55,670 nucleotides of DNA from NCBI GenBank assembly GCA_949287505.1, contig CASEGX010000015.1, positions 1 to 55,670 of the forward strand. The letters run 5' to 3'. The translations under genes and the position numbers were made by a program. The DNA is from an uncultured Spirochaetales bacterium. GTDB lineage: Bacteria > Spirochaetota > Spirochaetia > Sphaerochaetales > Sphaerochaetaceae. The first letter of the stretch is position 1. Every line of letters begins with the position of its first letter. The notes under the pieces were generated by a model, which did no database searches, had not been told where the DNA came from, and saw only the letters and a list, made by a program, of their open reading frames with translations. Of the stretch, positions 8,601 to 16,032 are shown one piece after another.

Positions 8601-10520
8601 ACGATTAATGTTACATTCGGTGATGAAATATCATGGGACAATCTTATCGGTGATATTAAGAGGACCGAAGGACATGAAATCACAGAAATCACAATTGGTA
8701 GCACCACTATAAAGAAAGGTGACTCCTTCACTCTTGAAGAGGAACTTGATGGTAATCTGAGCTTTACATTCAAAGAAGAGATTATGAAAGCAACAGTTTC
8801 CATCACAAATCCTGATGGAGAATCAACTACTGTTGATATTCAGTTTGGTGATAGCTGGGAAGAGGAACTCTCTACTGATAAGGATGTTAAATATGCTTTC
8901 GGTGATGCTGAAACAGTAAACAGTTCTGAGCTTCTTTTTGGAACAGTTACTGAAGAGCAGATTGTCAAAATCGAAGATGGTGCGACATTAAGCAGGTATT
9001 ATCCTGTAACAAAAGACGGTCAGCCTGTGTACTATAAAGAAGGATCAAGTTTGACTGGTGCATATCCATCAGACAGGTATTTCATTTCAACTGAATCTGG
9101 AAAGTCTGGATCTATCACACTTTCAGACTCTGTTCCGAAGGTTGATAATGCACCTCTTTATGTTTATGAGTATTTCACTATTACATTCGATGCAACGCAG
9201 TACGGCACTGTAAATGGCCAGCAGAGCATTAAGCGGTATTACATCAAAGATTCTTCTATAGAACCACCAACTGCTTCTTCAGGTAATAATAATCTTGAAT
9301 TCAAGCAGTGGTCGCCAACTATTGCTGTTGTTTCTAAAGATGCTACCTATACAGCTGTGTACAAATTATCTAGTTCATTGCCAGCAGGATGGCCTTCGAC
9401 AGCAGGAGAGGTTCTTATCGGTAAGAATCCAGCAACGGGAAAAGATTATACGATAGGCGATTTCCTTCCAGCAGGGACAGGAAATCTGAAGTATGCTTAC
9501 AATGTAACAAAAAAGAGTCCAGTTACTATTGATGATATCAATGCTTCAAGAAATGTTTCTACTGAAGTTCTTCTTAGTGGAACAGGCAGTATACAGTCGT
9601 ATTATGATTTGACAGGAAAAACCAATGGGGCACTCCCTGATGGTTATTATAAAGCTGGAGATAGTGTAGCGACTAATACAGGTGCAGGTTTCGATTGGTC
9701 TATCAATGGACAGACTGTTACCCCTGGAAATACTGTGACTATCACAGATCCTGCAAATATCTCAGTGACAAAAAATTATTGGAATTTTAGCATTACTTAT
9801 GGAGATCATATCTATGATATGAATGGATCTCCAACAATATTAACAGCTAGCTCGTATAAGGGTTCTGGTTATGTATACCCGAATACAATCACATATGGAG
9901 GAACATTACCTGATTTGGATAAGTTCGATTCGATTGTTTCAGAGGGAATGAGAGCCACTGGTTGGCATGTGACATATTATGGAAGTACAGGGAAGAAAAC
10001 TGCATTTAATGTAACGTCACTTCCGGTGGATATAGCTAAGGACTCTTCTGTCACAATTTGTCCTGTTTTTGAACCTAAGCTAGTGTCACTTGGTTGGATA
10101 GCACAGACAGGATCGGATGCAGCTTTAAATACAACATTTACAACTACGAGAACCAATAATGCGACATCTGCCGAATGGGGATATCCATATATTGCCGAAG
10201 GTGGACAGCTTTTCGTTTATGAAATTGGAGAATCGGAAGTAACTATCCAAATACGAAATAGCAGTGATGAAAGTAAGAATTTTACTATTGTAGTTCCTAA
10301 AGTAGATACACAGCAAAATGGATATTGGGGATGGAAGGCTTCTGCAACAGATCCAAATGCACCAGGATTCACTATTAAAAATACAGGTAGTGTCCCATAT
10401 CAGACATTCAGAAATGCCGCCCTTACAATAAGGCAGGAACTTGGTCCTGATACGGGTGCTAAAAAGTATTCATATAGTACCCTTCTTTATGCTTGGGATA
10501 GTGCAAACAGTCGTCCATGA
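2649..10520 (+). CDS. Giant BspA-like leucine-rich-repeat (LRR_5) surface lipoprotein
   Basis: The 2,623-residue product starts MKRIARFALYALIIALAVAC, a lipoprotein signal with Cys20 as the likely lipidated residue. Start and SD are clear (GGAGGGGG before ATG 2649). From about residue 70 to 1860 it is built from LRR_5/BspA units of the form (I)G..AF.....L..V.LP.., many reading IGxNAFxG or IGDGAFxN. Two higher-order duplications are visible (listed separately). The last ~700 residues lose the LRR pattern and contain InlB/Flg_new-like segments (ITFDATQYGTV...F(K)QWSP...ATYTAVYK). From about 9,000 the DNA is visibly more A/T-rich, suggesting a differently acquired C-terminal part. BspA-like proteins bind host matrix proteins or other bacteria, so adhesion is a reasonable inference. 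It probably shares a transcript with the upstream repeat protein. No homopolymer tract is present here. Confidence 0.88.
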   Translation: MKRIARFALYALIIALAVACAADPVRTVNQQLYPYLVVNTSGEIRVAKGAALTDLIIPDDVYIDGKNTATVFVGFQDEADKVNLKSVTIGSGITDIGANAFKEAESLESVTFEKGSELEMIGSSAFQNTGLVSVVLPDTPVIIGENAFTGNEALESVDLGGTKEVGKGAFSGNASLTNVDFGSVSTIGDEAFMNTGLYDVKLPETPVIIGENAFNGNENLQSVDLGGTTEVGNGAFGGNASLSSVDFGSVSVIGDDAFKNTGLTEVVLPEDSPVTIGKGAFSENNALQSVDLGGTTEIGDGAFENSSSLSKVDFGDTDEIGKNAFKGTDLGPSIVIPSTVGSISAGAFQDTGIIDVTINGGSTGVSNTAFDKNIVSLDIPANMTDEISKFGDNIKTLWVWGGGSKGNTVDAAVNSLKNLQSVYIYNTETIESGAFNGLSSLTNVTLGSGLETIGKNAFTGTGAATAENPVVLPATVTDAKDAFDADDHVSQKFEIIIGGIHADEFTLKVWPAGQADKTNIADLIAEAVKSVTAGNNNKYVDGVTAPAKNDGKSTYHQDEYMDLADVTINAVLPGTYEASEGKEQQQYTTSGIINVDVLDRSIDFTKTGSVGLVEGNTSTSVEIPLEYRGDKITTIADNGFQGNVSVIIPEGNGIENIGTGAFQGNTAFDSENFDNLFKGNEDNENKTVVIGDDAFNGATGITEEKEDGKQHLVIPGNAASIGSGAFQNTGAEVITIPQPSAGNTDRTFAEGAFGPSDTLQEVIVEGPASGLTGKDIADAFGAPNNNVTKLTVPADAVDTPDEIAALKEAFPYLEELVVTPGTGSNGTISGLEGWDSLDKVDLSESGITEIGNNAFKGTGVQEVIFPDTLQTIGESAFEGCDELISIGTADNDGNVEVRLPESLDSIGNNAFNGAVSLGKENGDKTVSGGELNADRTDVTGGIFEGFDGTIGNGAFAGTAIGPELNLGDVASVGKGAFAGTDKNNDGFSVKLPTDCTTDIDSFFRGDDGKPESIFVDDLIIVEGNKDPATIGQLAGKENTTEGYADLVLDNVIVNNGVSNVGESAFEGVGATSDNPLSVTLPDTITEIGANAFKDAPLSVDNTGLIQQDTDGKLIIKDSNGDSKLPSGVTNIGAGAFQNSGVVADENGNAINLGEFIPDDAKLGDDALAGINIGSSFVITDDMNSLDEISRVYGEDQTYTEVKELTVPIDLINTDEKAAALKDKFPNLTSITVTGSENWPAGESQDKTICGISKWGDTLTSVDISNSNAETIGAGAFSGLDNVTSDNLKLPNTITTVKENAFKGTAAFDEDHLASLGNLETIGNGAFANTGVVDENNTLTIPDSVTSVGTGAFAGVGGDSAESAINVKLPSDVSQNIDDFFTSGEDHNNPVFIDKLTITGDNPVGPLAGPKDNFAGNTNLSVGEKAELVINNIEVSGSVTEIADNAFNGIGTTGEGTLTVKLPDSVTSIGDNAFANASLKVDADGIILEDSETDDPDSNKLVVTTDESGNSKLPSGVTSIGDGAFQNSGLVADNSGKPVDVSDFLNNNGDGSSITKIGEDAFSGVNIGDNTDIVIPDSVISIGDGAFAVVDEEGTPAAGKQPGINITIPGNAIGKHEGGSADDQGLADIVLPSGEEKRPAFFENVTVTGGTGDDGYTTGILTGSASSAGVDIVIGGSLDFGGNLEEFDGDDFASVGIPSGDSTLDVTISGELTDLTGDLSSGPKVVNDDGSVSEETGSVSFGDGEEAVPPASSIDDGVFEGRDDIEVLVIPADMTHIGSDAFKNCTNLSEIIFEGPRETPITIEDGAFSGCSSLDKITYRENDVDKTPGNIEKGTAWFPENTIEGLSDNVFADTGFKNVILSDDITSVSDSAFDSDKDINVSVTVPVNGFMNAEKGDKDYPKSTDVTFSGTWPNMTDISATIDGETVTVPKKYGYKGTWTVDGESIAIGEDSVSINGITVSDIVANKGGIIEWKAKEYALTAGESTINVTFGDEISWDNLIGDIKRTEGHEITEITIGSTTIKKGDSFTLEEELDGNLSFTFKEEIMKATVSITNPDGESTTVDIQFGDSWEEELSTDKDVKYAFGDAETVNSSELLFGTVTEEQIVKIEDGATLSRYYPVTKDGQPVYYKEGSSLTGAYPSDRYFISTESGKSGSITLSDSVPKVDNAPLYVYEYFTITFDATQYGTVNGQQSIKRYYIKDSSIEPPTASSGNNNLEFKQWSPTIAVVSKDATYTAVYKLSSSLPAGWPSTAGEVLIGKNPATGKDYTIGDFLPAGTGNLKYAYNVTKKSPVTIDDINASRNVSTEVLLSGTGSIQSYYDLTGKTNGALPDGYYKAGDSVATNTGAGFDWSINGQTVTPGNTVTITDPANISVTKNYWNFSITYGDHIYDMNGSPTILTASSYKGSGYVYPNTITYGGTLPDLDKFDSIVSEGMRATGWHVTYYGSTGKKTAFNVTSLPVDIAKDSSVTICPVFEPKLVSLGWIAQTGSDAALNTTFTTTRTNNATSAEWGYPYIAEGGQLFVYEIGESEVTIQIRNSSDESKNFTIVVPKVDTQQNGYWGWKASATDPNAPGFTIKNTGSVPYQTFRNAALTIRQELGPDTGAKKYSYSTLLYAWDSANSRP
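3064..3660 (+). repeat. Three tandem ~200-bp units in the BspA-like gene
   Basis: Units beginning near 3064, 3262 and 3466 each encode about 66-68 residues of the order IG(E/K)xAFxxNxxLxSVDLGGT, then (E)(V/I)GxGAF, then VDFGxxxxIGxxAFxxT. They are diverged copies of a three-LRR block, so duplication is not very recent. Confidence 0.75.
5012..7400 (+). repeat. Two ~1.2-kb (about 414-residue) super-repeats in the BspA-like gene
   Basis: The block beginning LTVPADAVDTPDE (near 5012) is repeated from LTVPIDLINTDEK (near 6255). Landmarks recur in order: an AALK(E/D)xFP element, a G(L/I)xxW line, IGNGAFA, an IDxFF element, a G(P/Q)LAG element, and SKLPSGVT(N/S)IG(A/D)GAFQNSG. This implies a duplication of a composite module about 1,243 bp long, followed by divergence. 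Confidence 0.72.
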
Positions 10521-10525
10521 CTTAG

Positions 10526-10555
10526 ATATTAGAGGGGCGCAATCCCCTCTAATAT
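10526..10555 (+). terminator. Strong 12-bp stem-loop after the BspA-like gene
   Basis: The arm at 10526-10537 (ATATTAGAGGGG) pairs perfectly with 10544-10555 across a six-base loop. It lies directly after the stop codon. There is no run of T after it, so it may be a weak terminator, an mRNA-stabilising hairpin, or an attenuator before mscS. Confidence 0.6.
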
Positions 10556-10600
10556 AGAGTCCAGAAATCAAGGATTTATATTTTATATTGAGGAGTTTAA

Positions 10601-11476
10601 ATGCTATTACTCGAAACAACCGCAGATGTTCTTGCGGATGCAGATATCGTGTCCGTTGTTGATGATATTTCCAACGGCCTTTCAAATGGATTCCATATTC
10701 CCAAGATTGTCTTTTCAGCAATCTTTGCTGTGATCATCCTAATCGTTGCAAAGGTGTTGTGCACAATCATCAAGCACTCACTTAAGAAGCTTGCAGGACA
10801 GGGAAATGGCAAGTTCACGCTCATCATGGCTCAGCTTGTCTGGAAGCTGTGTGCCACGCTCATATGGATTATTGCCATTATTTCGGTTCTTGGAATTTTC
10901 GGAATCGATCTTACTCCTGTTCTTGCAGGTCTTGGAATCACTGGTGTTGTCTTAGGCTTTGCACTTCAGGAATCAATCAGCTCGCTTTTCTGCGGAGTGA
11001 TGATTGCTCTCAATAATCCGTTCAGGGTAGGTGACTGGGTCGATATCGGAGATATCTCTGGAACAGTAGTTGCTATGGATCTCATGTGTGTCACCCTTTC
11101 TGCCGGAGACAACAAGAAGATAACGATGAACAACAAGAATGTCTGGGGCAATACGATAGTCAATTACTCGTATATCGAGAGAAGAAGACTCGATATGACT
11201 GTCACTGTCCGCTATACAGATAATCTTGAAACTGCCAAGACCGCTATCAGAGGTCTTATCGAGAGTTATCCGGAAGTCCTCAAGGATCCAGCGGTACTCG
11301 TAGAGGTGGGTGCATACAATGACTCATCCATCTCAATCTATGTACGTCCATGGGTAAAGCCTTCAGATTACTGGCCGGTTTACTGGCGTTTCAATGCAGA
11401 GATCCTGAATACGCTCAGGGCAAATTATCTCGATATGCCGTTCAACCAGATGGATGTGCATCTGATCAACGACTGA
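10601..11476 (+). CDS. mscS: MscS-family small-conductance mechanosensitive channel
   Basis: This 291-residue inner-membrane protein has the size and layout of a short MscS channel, which opens under membrane tension to release solutes. Three membrane helices are visible at about residues 33-60, 75-100 and 105-137; the last is the pore-lining helix, rich in Gly/Ala (LAGLGITGVVLGFALQ). The MscS beta domain follows, with NPFRVGDWVDIGDISGTV and the later NTIVNYS element, then the alpha/beta C-terminal domain. GAGGAG lies upstream of ATG 10601. It seems to be a single-gene unit between two hairpins. Confidence 0.93.
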   Translation: MLLLETTADVLADADIVSVVDDISNGLSNGFHIPKIVFSAIFAVIILIVAKVLCTIIKHSLKKLAGQGNGKFTLIMAQLVWKLCATLIWIIAIISVLGIFGIDLTPVLAGLGITGVVLGFALQESISSLFCGVMIALNNPFRVGDWVDIGDISGTVVAMDLMCVTLSAGDNKKITMNNKNVWGNTIVNYSYIERRRLDMTVTVRYTDNLETAKTAIRGLIESYPEVLKDPAVLVEVGAYNDSSISIYVRPWVKPSDYWPVYWRFNAEILNTLRANYLDMPFNQMDVHLIND

Positions 11477-11496
11477 GAAAAAGTGAACTGATTCCT

Positions 11497-11538
11497 GCAG
11501 GTTAGCTTCCATCCCCATGAGCTAACCTGCTTTTTCTT
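11497..11538 (+). terminator. Rho-independent terminator of mscS
   Basis: GCAGGTTAGC at 11497-11506 pairs perfectly with 11521-11530 over a 14-base loop and is followed by TTTTTCTTTCTC. It lies 20 bases after the mscS stop, in the gap between convergent genes. Confidence 0.85.
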
Positions 11539-11543
11539 TCTCT

Positions 11544-12710
11544 TCAGAAAAACCTGCCAGACCAGAGTTTATCAAGGAAATCCTTGTATGGAAGTATAAG
11601 TATTCCGTTGTCGAGAAGCTGTGGGTACCCTTCTCTGCACACGAGAATATACTCAGCCATCAATCCTTCTTCCTTGATAGCTTTCAATCCTTTTAAATCC
11701 CTGGAAGATACATGTCTTGCAGCTTTTACTTCGACTGCTGTTTTCTCATTTATAATGAAATCCACTTCCTGGCCTCCCTGTGCATGCCAGTAAGAGAGGC
11801 CTTCCTTGTTATAGCCTGAATAATCAAGTGCGCTCCTGATTTCCATGGCAATGTAATTCTCGAAGTATCTTCCGAATTCTGCAGTGCTTTCTTCGATTGT
11901 ACTTAATCCCTGGAGCTTTCTTGTTACACCGACATCGAAAAGGTAGAATTTGCTTGAGGCGTTGGGTTTTCTGATCCTTGTTTTCCTAAATGGTGGAACT
12001 TCAAATCCAATAAGCGTATCTGCAAGTATATTGTACCACTCACGGACACTGACACCACTTATGCCAACATCGCGGGCAGTGTTTTCATAATTCATTATTT
12101 CTCCGCTTGTAGTTGCTACTGTCCTCAGAAACTCCCAGAATGGCGGTAGGTTCCTGACTTCGCGTTCAGCTTCGATTTCTTCTCTGACATATAGTCCCGT
12201 ATAATCGGAAAGGAAGCTTTCAGAATCATCACTTGTAAAAGATGGGGGAAGCATGCCTGTCCGGAAGATGCTCTCAAGCTCTCTGCCAGTATTTTTTATC
12301 TCTGGCCATACAAGTGGATGAAAATCAAGTCTTCCAGCCCGACCCCCAAGAAGATTCACACCCTGTTTCTTTAGTTTTCTGGCACTTGATCCTGTAAGGA
12401 GAAAATGTATATCGGTCTCTTCGATGAGCATATGCACTTCATTCAGCAAATCCGGAAGTCTCTGTATCTCATCGATAACGACAATGCCGCTCTTGATACC
12501 TTTGGCTCTCAGCGTGTTCCTGAGAAGGGAAGGACGCATTGAAAGCTCCCTGTAAAGTTCATTATCGAGAAGAGACCAAGCGAGGAGAGGCTGTGAAAGC
12601 TGATGCTTTATATATGATGATTTTCCTGTCTGTCTCGGTCCGAATAGGAAAAGAGATTTCTTCTCAAGCTTCTTGTTGATATCTGCAACTCTGTTTATAT
12701 ACGAATTCAT
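11544..12710 (-). CDS. AAA-type ATP-binding protein with DUF4143 domain
   Basis: The 388-residue protein has a Walker A motif (GPRQTGKSS, about residues 24-32), a Walker B with DE (GIVVIDEIQRLP, about 74-85) and the sensor-like LLTGSSARKL element of the AAA_14 family. The C-terminal half is DUF4143, ending in a restriction-endonuclease-like patch (EVDFIINEKTAVEVKA) with the spaced D/E/K expected of a PD-(D/E)XK fold. These ATPases are common and multicopy in gut anaerobes, and their cellular role is unknown; links to mobile elements or toxin-antitoxin behaviour have been suggested. It is transcribed away from the MATE gene, with repeated TTTGAAAT elements between. No good SD was seen before ATG 12710. 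Confidence 0.85.
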   Translation of the reverse strand: MNSYINRVADINKKLEKKSLFLFGPRQTGKSSYIKHQLSQPLLAWSLLDNELYRELSMRPSLLRNTLRAKGIKSGIVVIDEIQRLPDLLNEVHMLIEETDIHFLLTGSSARKLKKQGVNLLGGRAGRLDFHPLVWPEIKNTGRELESIFRTGMLPPSFTSDDSESFLSDYTGLYVREEIEAEREVRNLPPFWEFLRTVATTSGEIMNYENTARDVGISGVSVREWYNILADTLIGFEVPPFRKTRIRKPNASSKFYLFDVGVTRKLQGLSTIEESTAEFGRYFENYIAMEIRSALDYSGYNKEGLSYWHAQGGQEVDFIINEKTAVEVKAARHVSSRDLKGLKAIKEEGLMAEYILVCREGYPQLLDNGILILPYKDFLDKLWSGRFF

Positions 12711-12730
12711 AGTCAGATTCTAAAGGCAAA

Positions 12731-12795
12731 TTTGAAATAATCAAAGTGCTACTTTGAAATTTCCTGAAAATCTCTAAGTGACACTTTGAAATTTC
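12731..12795. promoter_or_regulatory. Three TTTGAAAT elements and two dyads between the divergent ATPase and MATE genes
   Basis: TTTGAAAT starts at 12731, 12753 and 12785, giving spacings of 22 and 32 bases, close to two and three helical turns. The longer repeat AAGTGnnACTTTGAAATTTC occurs at 12744-12763 and 12776-12795. Within them TCAAAGT GCT ACTTTGA (12741-12757) and AAGTG A CACTT (12776-12786) are inverted repeats. The arrangement looks like a cooperative operator; which gene it controls is unknown. Confidence 0.5.
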
Positions 12796-12878
12796 GAAGT
12801 TTTTTGTTGTTTGAAGCTATCTGCTGTTTTTCCTTTCATGCTTCCATTAAGTCTGTGTTAAGGATTAATATCGGGAAT

Positions 12879-14249
12879 GTGAAACATTTGTCTGCAGAAG
12901 AGAAATTTACCCAGATGACAGAGACACCGGTTAGGCGTCTTATCGTTACGCTTGCTGTCCCCACGGTCATAAGCAACCTCATTTCCACGCTGTATAATGC
13001 CGCTGATACATTCTTTGTCGGAATGATATCCACATCAGCATCCGCTGCAGTCGGTGTTGCACTTTCCCTGCAGGCTGTGATACAGGCTATCGGCTTTTTC
13101 TTCGGGCAGGGGAGCGGGAACAATATGTCCAGGCAGCTTGGAGCGCATCATGAGGATGTTGCAAGGACTCTGGCATCTACCGGGTTCTTCTCCGCATTCT
13201 TCCTCTCTGCAGCAATCGCAATTCCCTGCCTCATCTTCCTCGAGCCGCTGTCGGTATTCCTCGGATCTTCTGAGACAATCCTCCCATATGCAATGGATTA
13301 CATGTTCTGGATCCTGCTTGCATCTCCATTCATGGCCTCATCGCTTGTTCTTAACAACCAGCTCCGTTTTGAAGGTAATTCATTCTATTCGATGATTGGT
13401 CTTACAGCAGGGGGAATTCTTAATCTCTTTCTGGATCCGCTTCTCATCTTTGTCTTTGATATGGGCATCGCAGGTGCGGCTCTTGCAACTGCCCTCAGTC
13501 AGATCATAAGCTTTGCAATCCTTCTTGTCCTTTCCGAGAGAATAGGAACCGTGAAGCTTAGCATCAGGTCATTCAGGCCTTCGAAGAAGATGATGAAGAT
13601 GATCACAAATGGCGGTCTTCCATCGCTCTGCCGCCAGAGTGTCACAAGCGTTGCCATGATTTCTCTCAATAATGCTGCACTCCCATTCGGAGATGCTGCG
13701 ATTGCGGCCATGGCCATTGTCAATAAAATCGGGAATTTCACGAACTCCGTGCTTCTTGGGGTCGGGCAGGGATTCCAGCCGGTCTGCGGCTACAATGCCG
13801 GTGCCGGGCGTTATGAGAGAGTGAAGAAGGGTTTCTGGTTCTGCGTCAAATCGATGTCAGTGCTGCTTCTTGTCCTTGCCGTGATTGAATACATATGGGC
13901 ATCTCCTATTGTGGGTTTCTTCCGCAAAGGCGATGCTGCTGTAATAGAAATAGGCGAGATAGCACTGCGCCTCAGGTGCTTCACGCTTGTTTTCTCTTCC
14001 TGGATTACCATCAGCAACATGCTTCTTCAGACAACCGGGAAGATGTGGCGTGCCTCCATTCTCGGTTTTGCACGCCAGGGAATTATCTTGATTCCAGTTG
14101 TCTGGATACTTCCGCCGCTTATCAGGATATGGGGTATACAGATAGCACAGCCGCTTGCTGACCTCATCACATTCTGCATGTCCGTTCCAATGACAATGGG
14201 TGTCATCAGGAAGATGAATGAGAGCGTGGAAGAGGAGATGAGAGCCTAA
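12879..14249 (+). CDS. MATE-family multidrug/Na+ (or H+) antiporter
   Basis: About 456 residues with twelve hydrophobic segments in two related halves. The N-terminal signature MTETPVRRLIVTLAVPTVIS and the segment LYNAADTFFVGM are typical of bacterial MATE exporters, which extrude cationic drugs or metabolites in exchange for cations. I place the start at GTG 12879 (VKHLSAEEKFTQMTETP), because relatives usually begin a few residues before SAEEKF. The longer frame from 12786 would add a Cys/Phe-rich segment overlapping the repeat elements and lacks an SD. Its stop overlaps the convergent HPt gene by four bases. Confidence 0.9.
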   Translation: MKHLSAEEKFTQMTETPVRRLIVTLAVPTVISNLISTLYNAADTFFVGMISTSASAAVGVALSLQAVIQAIGFFFGQGSGNNMSRQLGAHHEDVARTLASTGFFSAFFLSAAIAIPCLIFLEPLSVFLGSSETILPYAMDYMFWILLASPFMASSLVLNNQLRFEGNSFYSMIGLTAGGILNLFLDPLLIFVFDMGIAGAALATALSQIISFAILLVLSERIGTVKLSIRSFRPSKKMMKMITNGGLPSLCRQSVTSVAMISLNNAALPFGDAAIAAMAIVNKIGNFTNSVLLGVGQGFQPVCGYNAGAGRYERVKKGFWFCVKSMSVLLLVLAVIEYIWASPIVGFFRKGDAAVIEIGEIALRLRCFTLVFSSWITISNMLLQTTGKMWRASILGFARQGIILIPVVWILPPLIRIWGIQIAQPLADLITFCMSVPMTMGVIRKMNESVEEEMRA

Positions 14250-14587
14250 AGCTTTTCCTCTGCCATGGCCATTAGCACATCTGTGTAAAGCGTTTCGAGG
14301 TGCTCAGCGTCCGCAGGTATCTTCTCTGCGTTGACTTCTTCCAGTCTGGAGGCTGCAGTCTTCAGTTCTCCAAGTCCCAGCTTCTCCGCGCTTTTCCTGA
14401 TCCTGTGGGATACAGTCCTTATTCCCTCGATATCCATCTTCTCGACATTTTTCCTGAGAGTCTCAAGATCCGATGAGCTCTGGAAGGCTCTAAGCGAATC
14501 CTTCAGTGCAGCCACATCGCCGCAGAAGTCCTCAATGACACTGTCATAGTCCATGCCGATCCTTTCGGCCAAACTTTTGATGCTCAT
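14246..14587 (-). CDS. Solitary HPt (histidine phosphotransfer) domain protein
   Basis: A 113-residue all-helical protein carrying VSHRIRKSAEKLGLGEL, which matches the HPt motif (a)Hx(L/I)(K/R)xxAxxLG, with His61 as the likely phosphorylated residue, then LKTAASRLEEV as in HPt helix D. The N-terminal DYDSVIEDFCGD resembles the first HPt helices. HPt proteins relay phosphate between receiver domains in hybrid kinase systems. No kinase or receiver is encoded nearby, so its partners must lie elsewhere. The ATG at 14587 is preferred, since a longer start would run through the terminator of the upstream SNF gene. No clear SD is present. Confidence 0.65.
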   Translation of the reverse strand: MSIKSLAERIGMDYDSVIEDFCGDVAALKDSLRAFQSSSDLETLRKNVEKMDIEGIRTVSHRIRKSAEKLGLGELKTAASRLEEVNAEKIPADAEHLETLYTDVLMAMAEEKL

Positions 14588-14599
14588 AGTTGGAATATC

Positions 14600-14640
14600 G
14601 AAAAAGAAACGCCTCAAGTCAATCAGACAAGAGGCGCTTT
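14600..14640 (-). terminator. Terminator of the gdhA-DUF1846-SNF operon
   Basis: On the minus strand AAGCGCCTC (14631-14639) pairs with GAGGCGTTT (about 14607-14615), with a small inner GTC/GAC helix, followed by TTTCTTTTTC. It lies between the SNF stop codon and the start of the HPt gene. Confidence 0.75.
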
Positions 14641-14657
14641 CGGTGAAAATATTGCGA

Positions 14658-16031
14658 TTAAGCGAAAACTCCGACAATTCCGTTCACACATATGAAGGCT
14701 ATGATCAGCGGAAGAATCCAGGCACAGTAGATCCTGAGAGCATTCGGTATCTTGAATCCTTCTCCCTGATTTGCCTCGGCCGTGAACTTGTCCCATCCCC
14801 ATCCATAGCGATGCGTACAGAAAATAACGTATGCAAGGCTTCCGAGCGGAAGGATTATATTCGATACGAGGAAGTCCTCACCATCGAGGATTGTCGATCC
14901 GCTTCCGATCGGCTGGATGAATGAGAGTACATTGTATCCCAGTACAGCTGGAAGAGAGAGTACGAAGAGGAGAATGAAGTTGACGACAGCAGCCTTCTTT
15001 CTCGGCCATCCTTTCATATCCATCCAGTATGCGCAGATGTTCTCAAACACGGCAATGAGCGTGGAGAGGGCTGCAAAGATCATTGCAAGGAAGAACACAG
15101 CTCCCCAGATACCGCCCATCGTCATCTGCGTGAAGACGTTTGGAAGGGATATGAAGAGAAGGGAAGGGCCGGATCCTGCTTCAACGCCGAATGCAGAGCA
15201 TGCGGGGAAGATGATGAAACCGGAAAGAAGGGCGACGGTCGTATCGAGGCAGATGATTCTTATCGATTCTCCGCCGAGCGTCCTCTTCCTGTCGAAATAT
15301 GAGCCGAAGATGGCCATTGCTCCGATTCCCAAAGAGAGCGTGAAGAACGCCTGTCCCATTGCCGCGAACACAGATTCCCCGAGTCCGTACTCATGCACGA
15401 GATTGCCGAAGTCAGGCTTCATGTAGAAAAGTATTCCTTCCTTTCCTCCAGGAAGAAGACATGAGTGGATTGCAAGTATGAACATGAGTATGAAGAGGAT
15501 GACCATCATGACTTTCGTGATCTTCTCGACTCCGTTCTTGAGTCCTATGATCACGATTCCTGCTGTCAGGAGAAGAGCCAGTGCGGTAAGGACAATCTGA
15601 AGGCCAGGAGCTGCAGTGAGCGTTGAGAAGTAGGTGCCTACAGCCTCCGTGGTGAATGATGCATTGAGGCGGCCAGAGAGGAATGAGTAGAAGTAATACA
15701 GAAGCCAGCCTGTAATGACCGAATAGTACATCAGCAGAAGATAGTTGCCTGCAACTGCCACATAGCCGACACCGTGCCATTTCGACGATGCGGGTTCAAG
15801 CTTCTTCAGAGCTCCTACGATATTCATCCTTCCCGCTCTTCCGATGGCGAATTCCATGATCATTACAGGAACACCCATGAAGACGAGGAAGAGCAGATAC
15901 ATGAGGACAAATGCCGCACCACCGTATCTTCCGGTTATGTAAGGGAACCTCCAGACATTCCCTAGTCCGATTGCACATCCTGCAGAAAGCAGGATGAATC
16001 CAAGTCGTGATGAAAGTCTTTCCCTTTCCAT
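14658..16031 (-). CDS. Neurotransmitter:sodium symporter (SNF) family amino-acid transporter
   Basis: A 457-residue inner-membrane protein of the LeuT/SNF family, which drives amino-acid uptake with sodium. The N-terminal SSRLGFILLSAGCAIGLGNVW, broken here as GCAIGLGNVWRFPY, is the diagnostic first helix with the unwound Gly-rich substrate/Na+ site. About eleven or twelve hydrophobic segments follow, a number typical of bacterial homologues. The start at 16031 is two bases after the stop of the DUF1846 gene and has AAAGGA just upstream, so translation is coupled; the longer frame would overlap that gene. As third gene behind gdhA it may import glutamate or another amino acid. Confidence 0.92.
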   Translation of the reverse strand: MERERLSSRLGFILLSAGCAIGLGNVWRFPYITGRYGGAAFVLMYLLFLVFMGVPVMIMEFAIGRAGRMNIVGALKKLEPASSKWHGVGYVAVAGNYLLLMYYSVITGWLLYYFYSFLSGRLNASFTTEAVGTYFSTLTAAPGLQIVLTALALLLTAGIVIIGLKNGVEKITKVMMVILFILMFILAIHSCLLPGGKEGILFYMKPDFGNLVHEYGLGESVFAAMGQAFFTLSLGIGAMAIFGSYFDRKRTLGGESIRIICLDTTVALLSGFIIFPACSAFGVEAGSGPSLLFISLPNVFTQMTMGGIWGAVFFLAMIFAALSTLIAVFENICAYWMDMKGWPRKKAAVVNFILLFVLSLPAVLGYNVLSFIQPIGSGSTILDGEDFLVSNIILPLGSLAYVIFCTHRYGWGWDKFTAEANQGEGFKIPNALRIYCAWILPLIIAFICVNGIVGVFA

Positions 16032-16032
16032 A

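Noticed and set aside
2744-8806. Many long minus-strand open frames (up to about 310 codons) opposite the BspA-like gene
   Set aside because: They mirror the Ser/Pro-rich antisense reading of the repeats, lack ribosome sites and domains, and all lie inside a clear plus-strand gene.
12786-12878. Upstream extension of the MATE protein
   Set aside because: The added residues are Cys/Phe-rich, unlike MATE N-termini, have no SD and run through the repeat elements.
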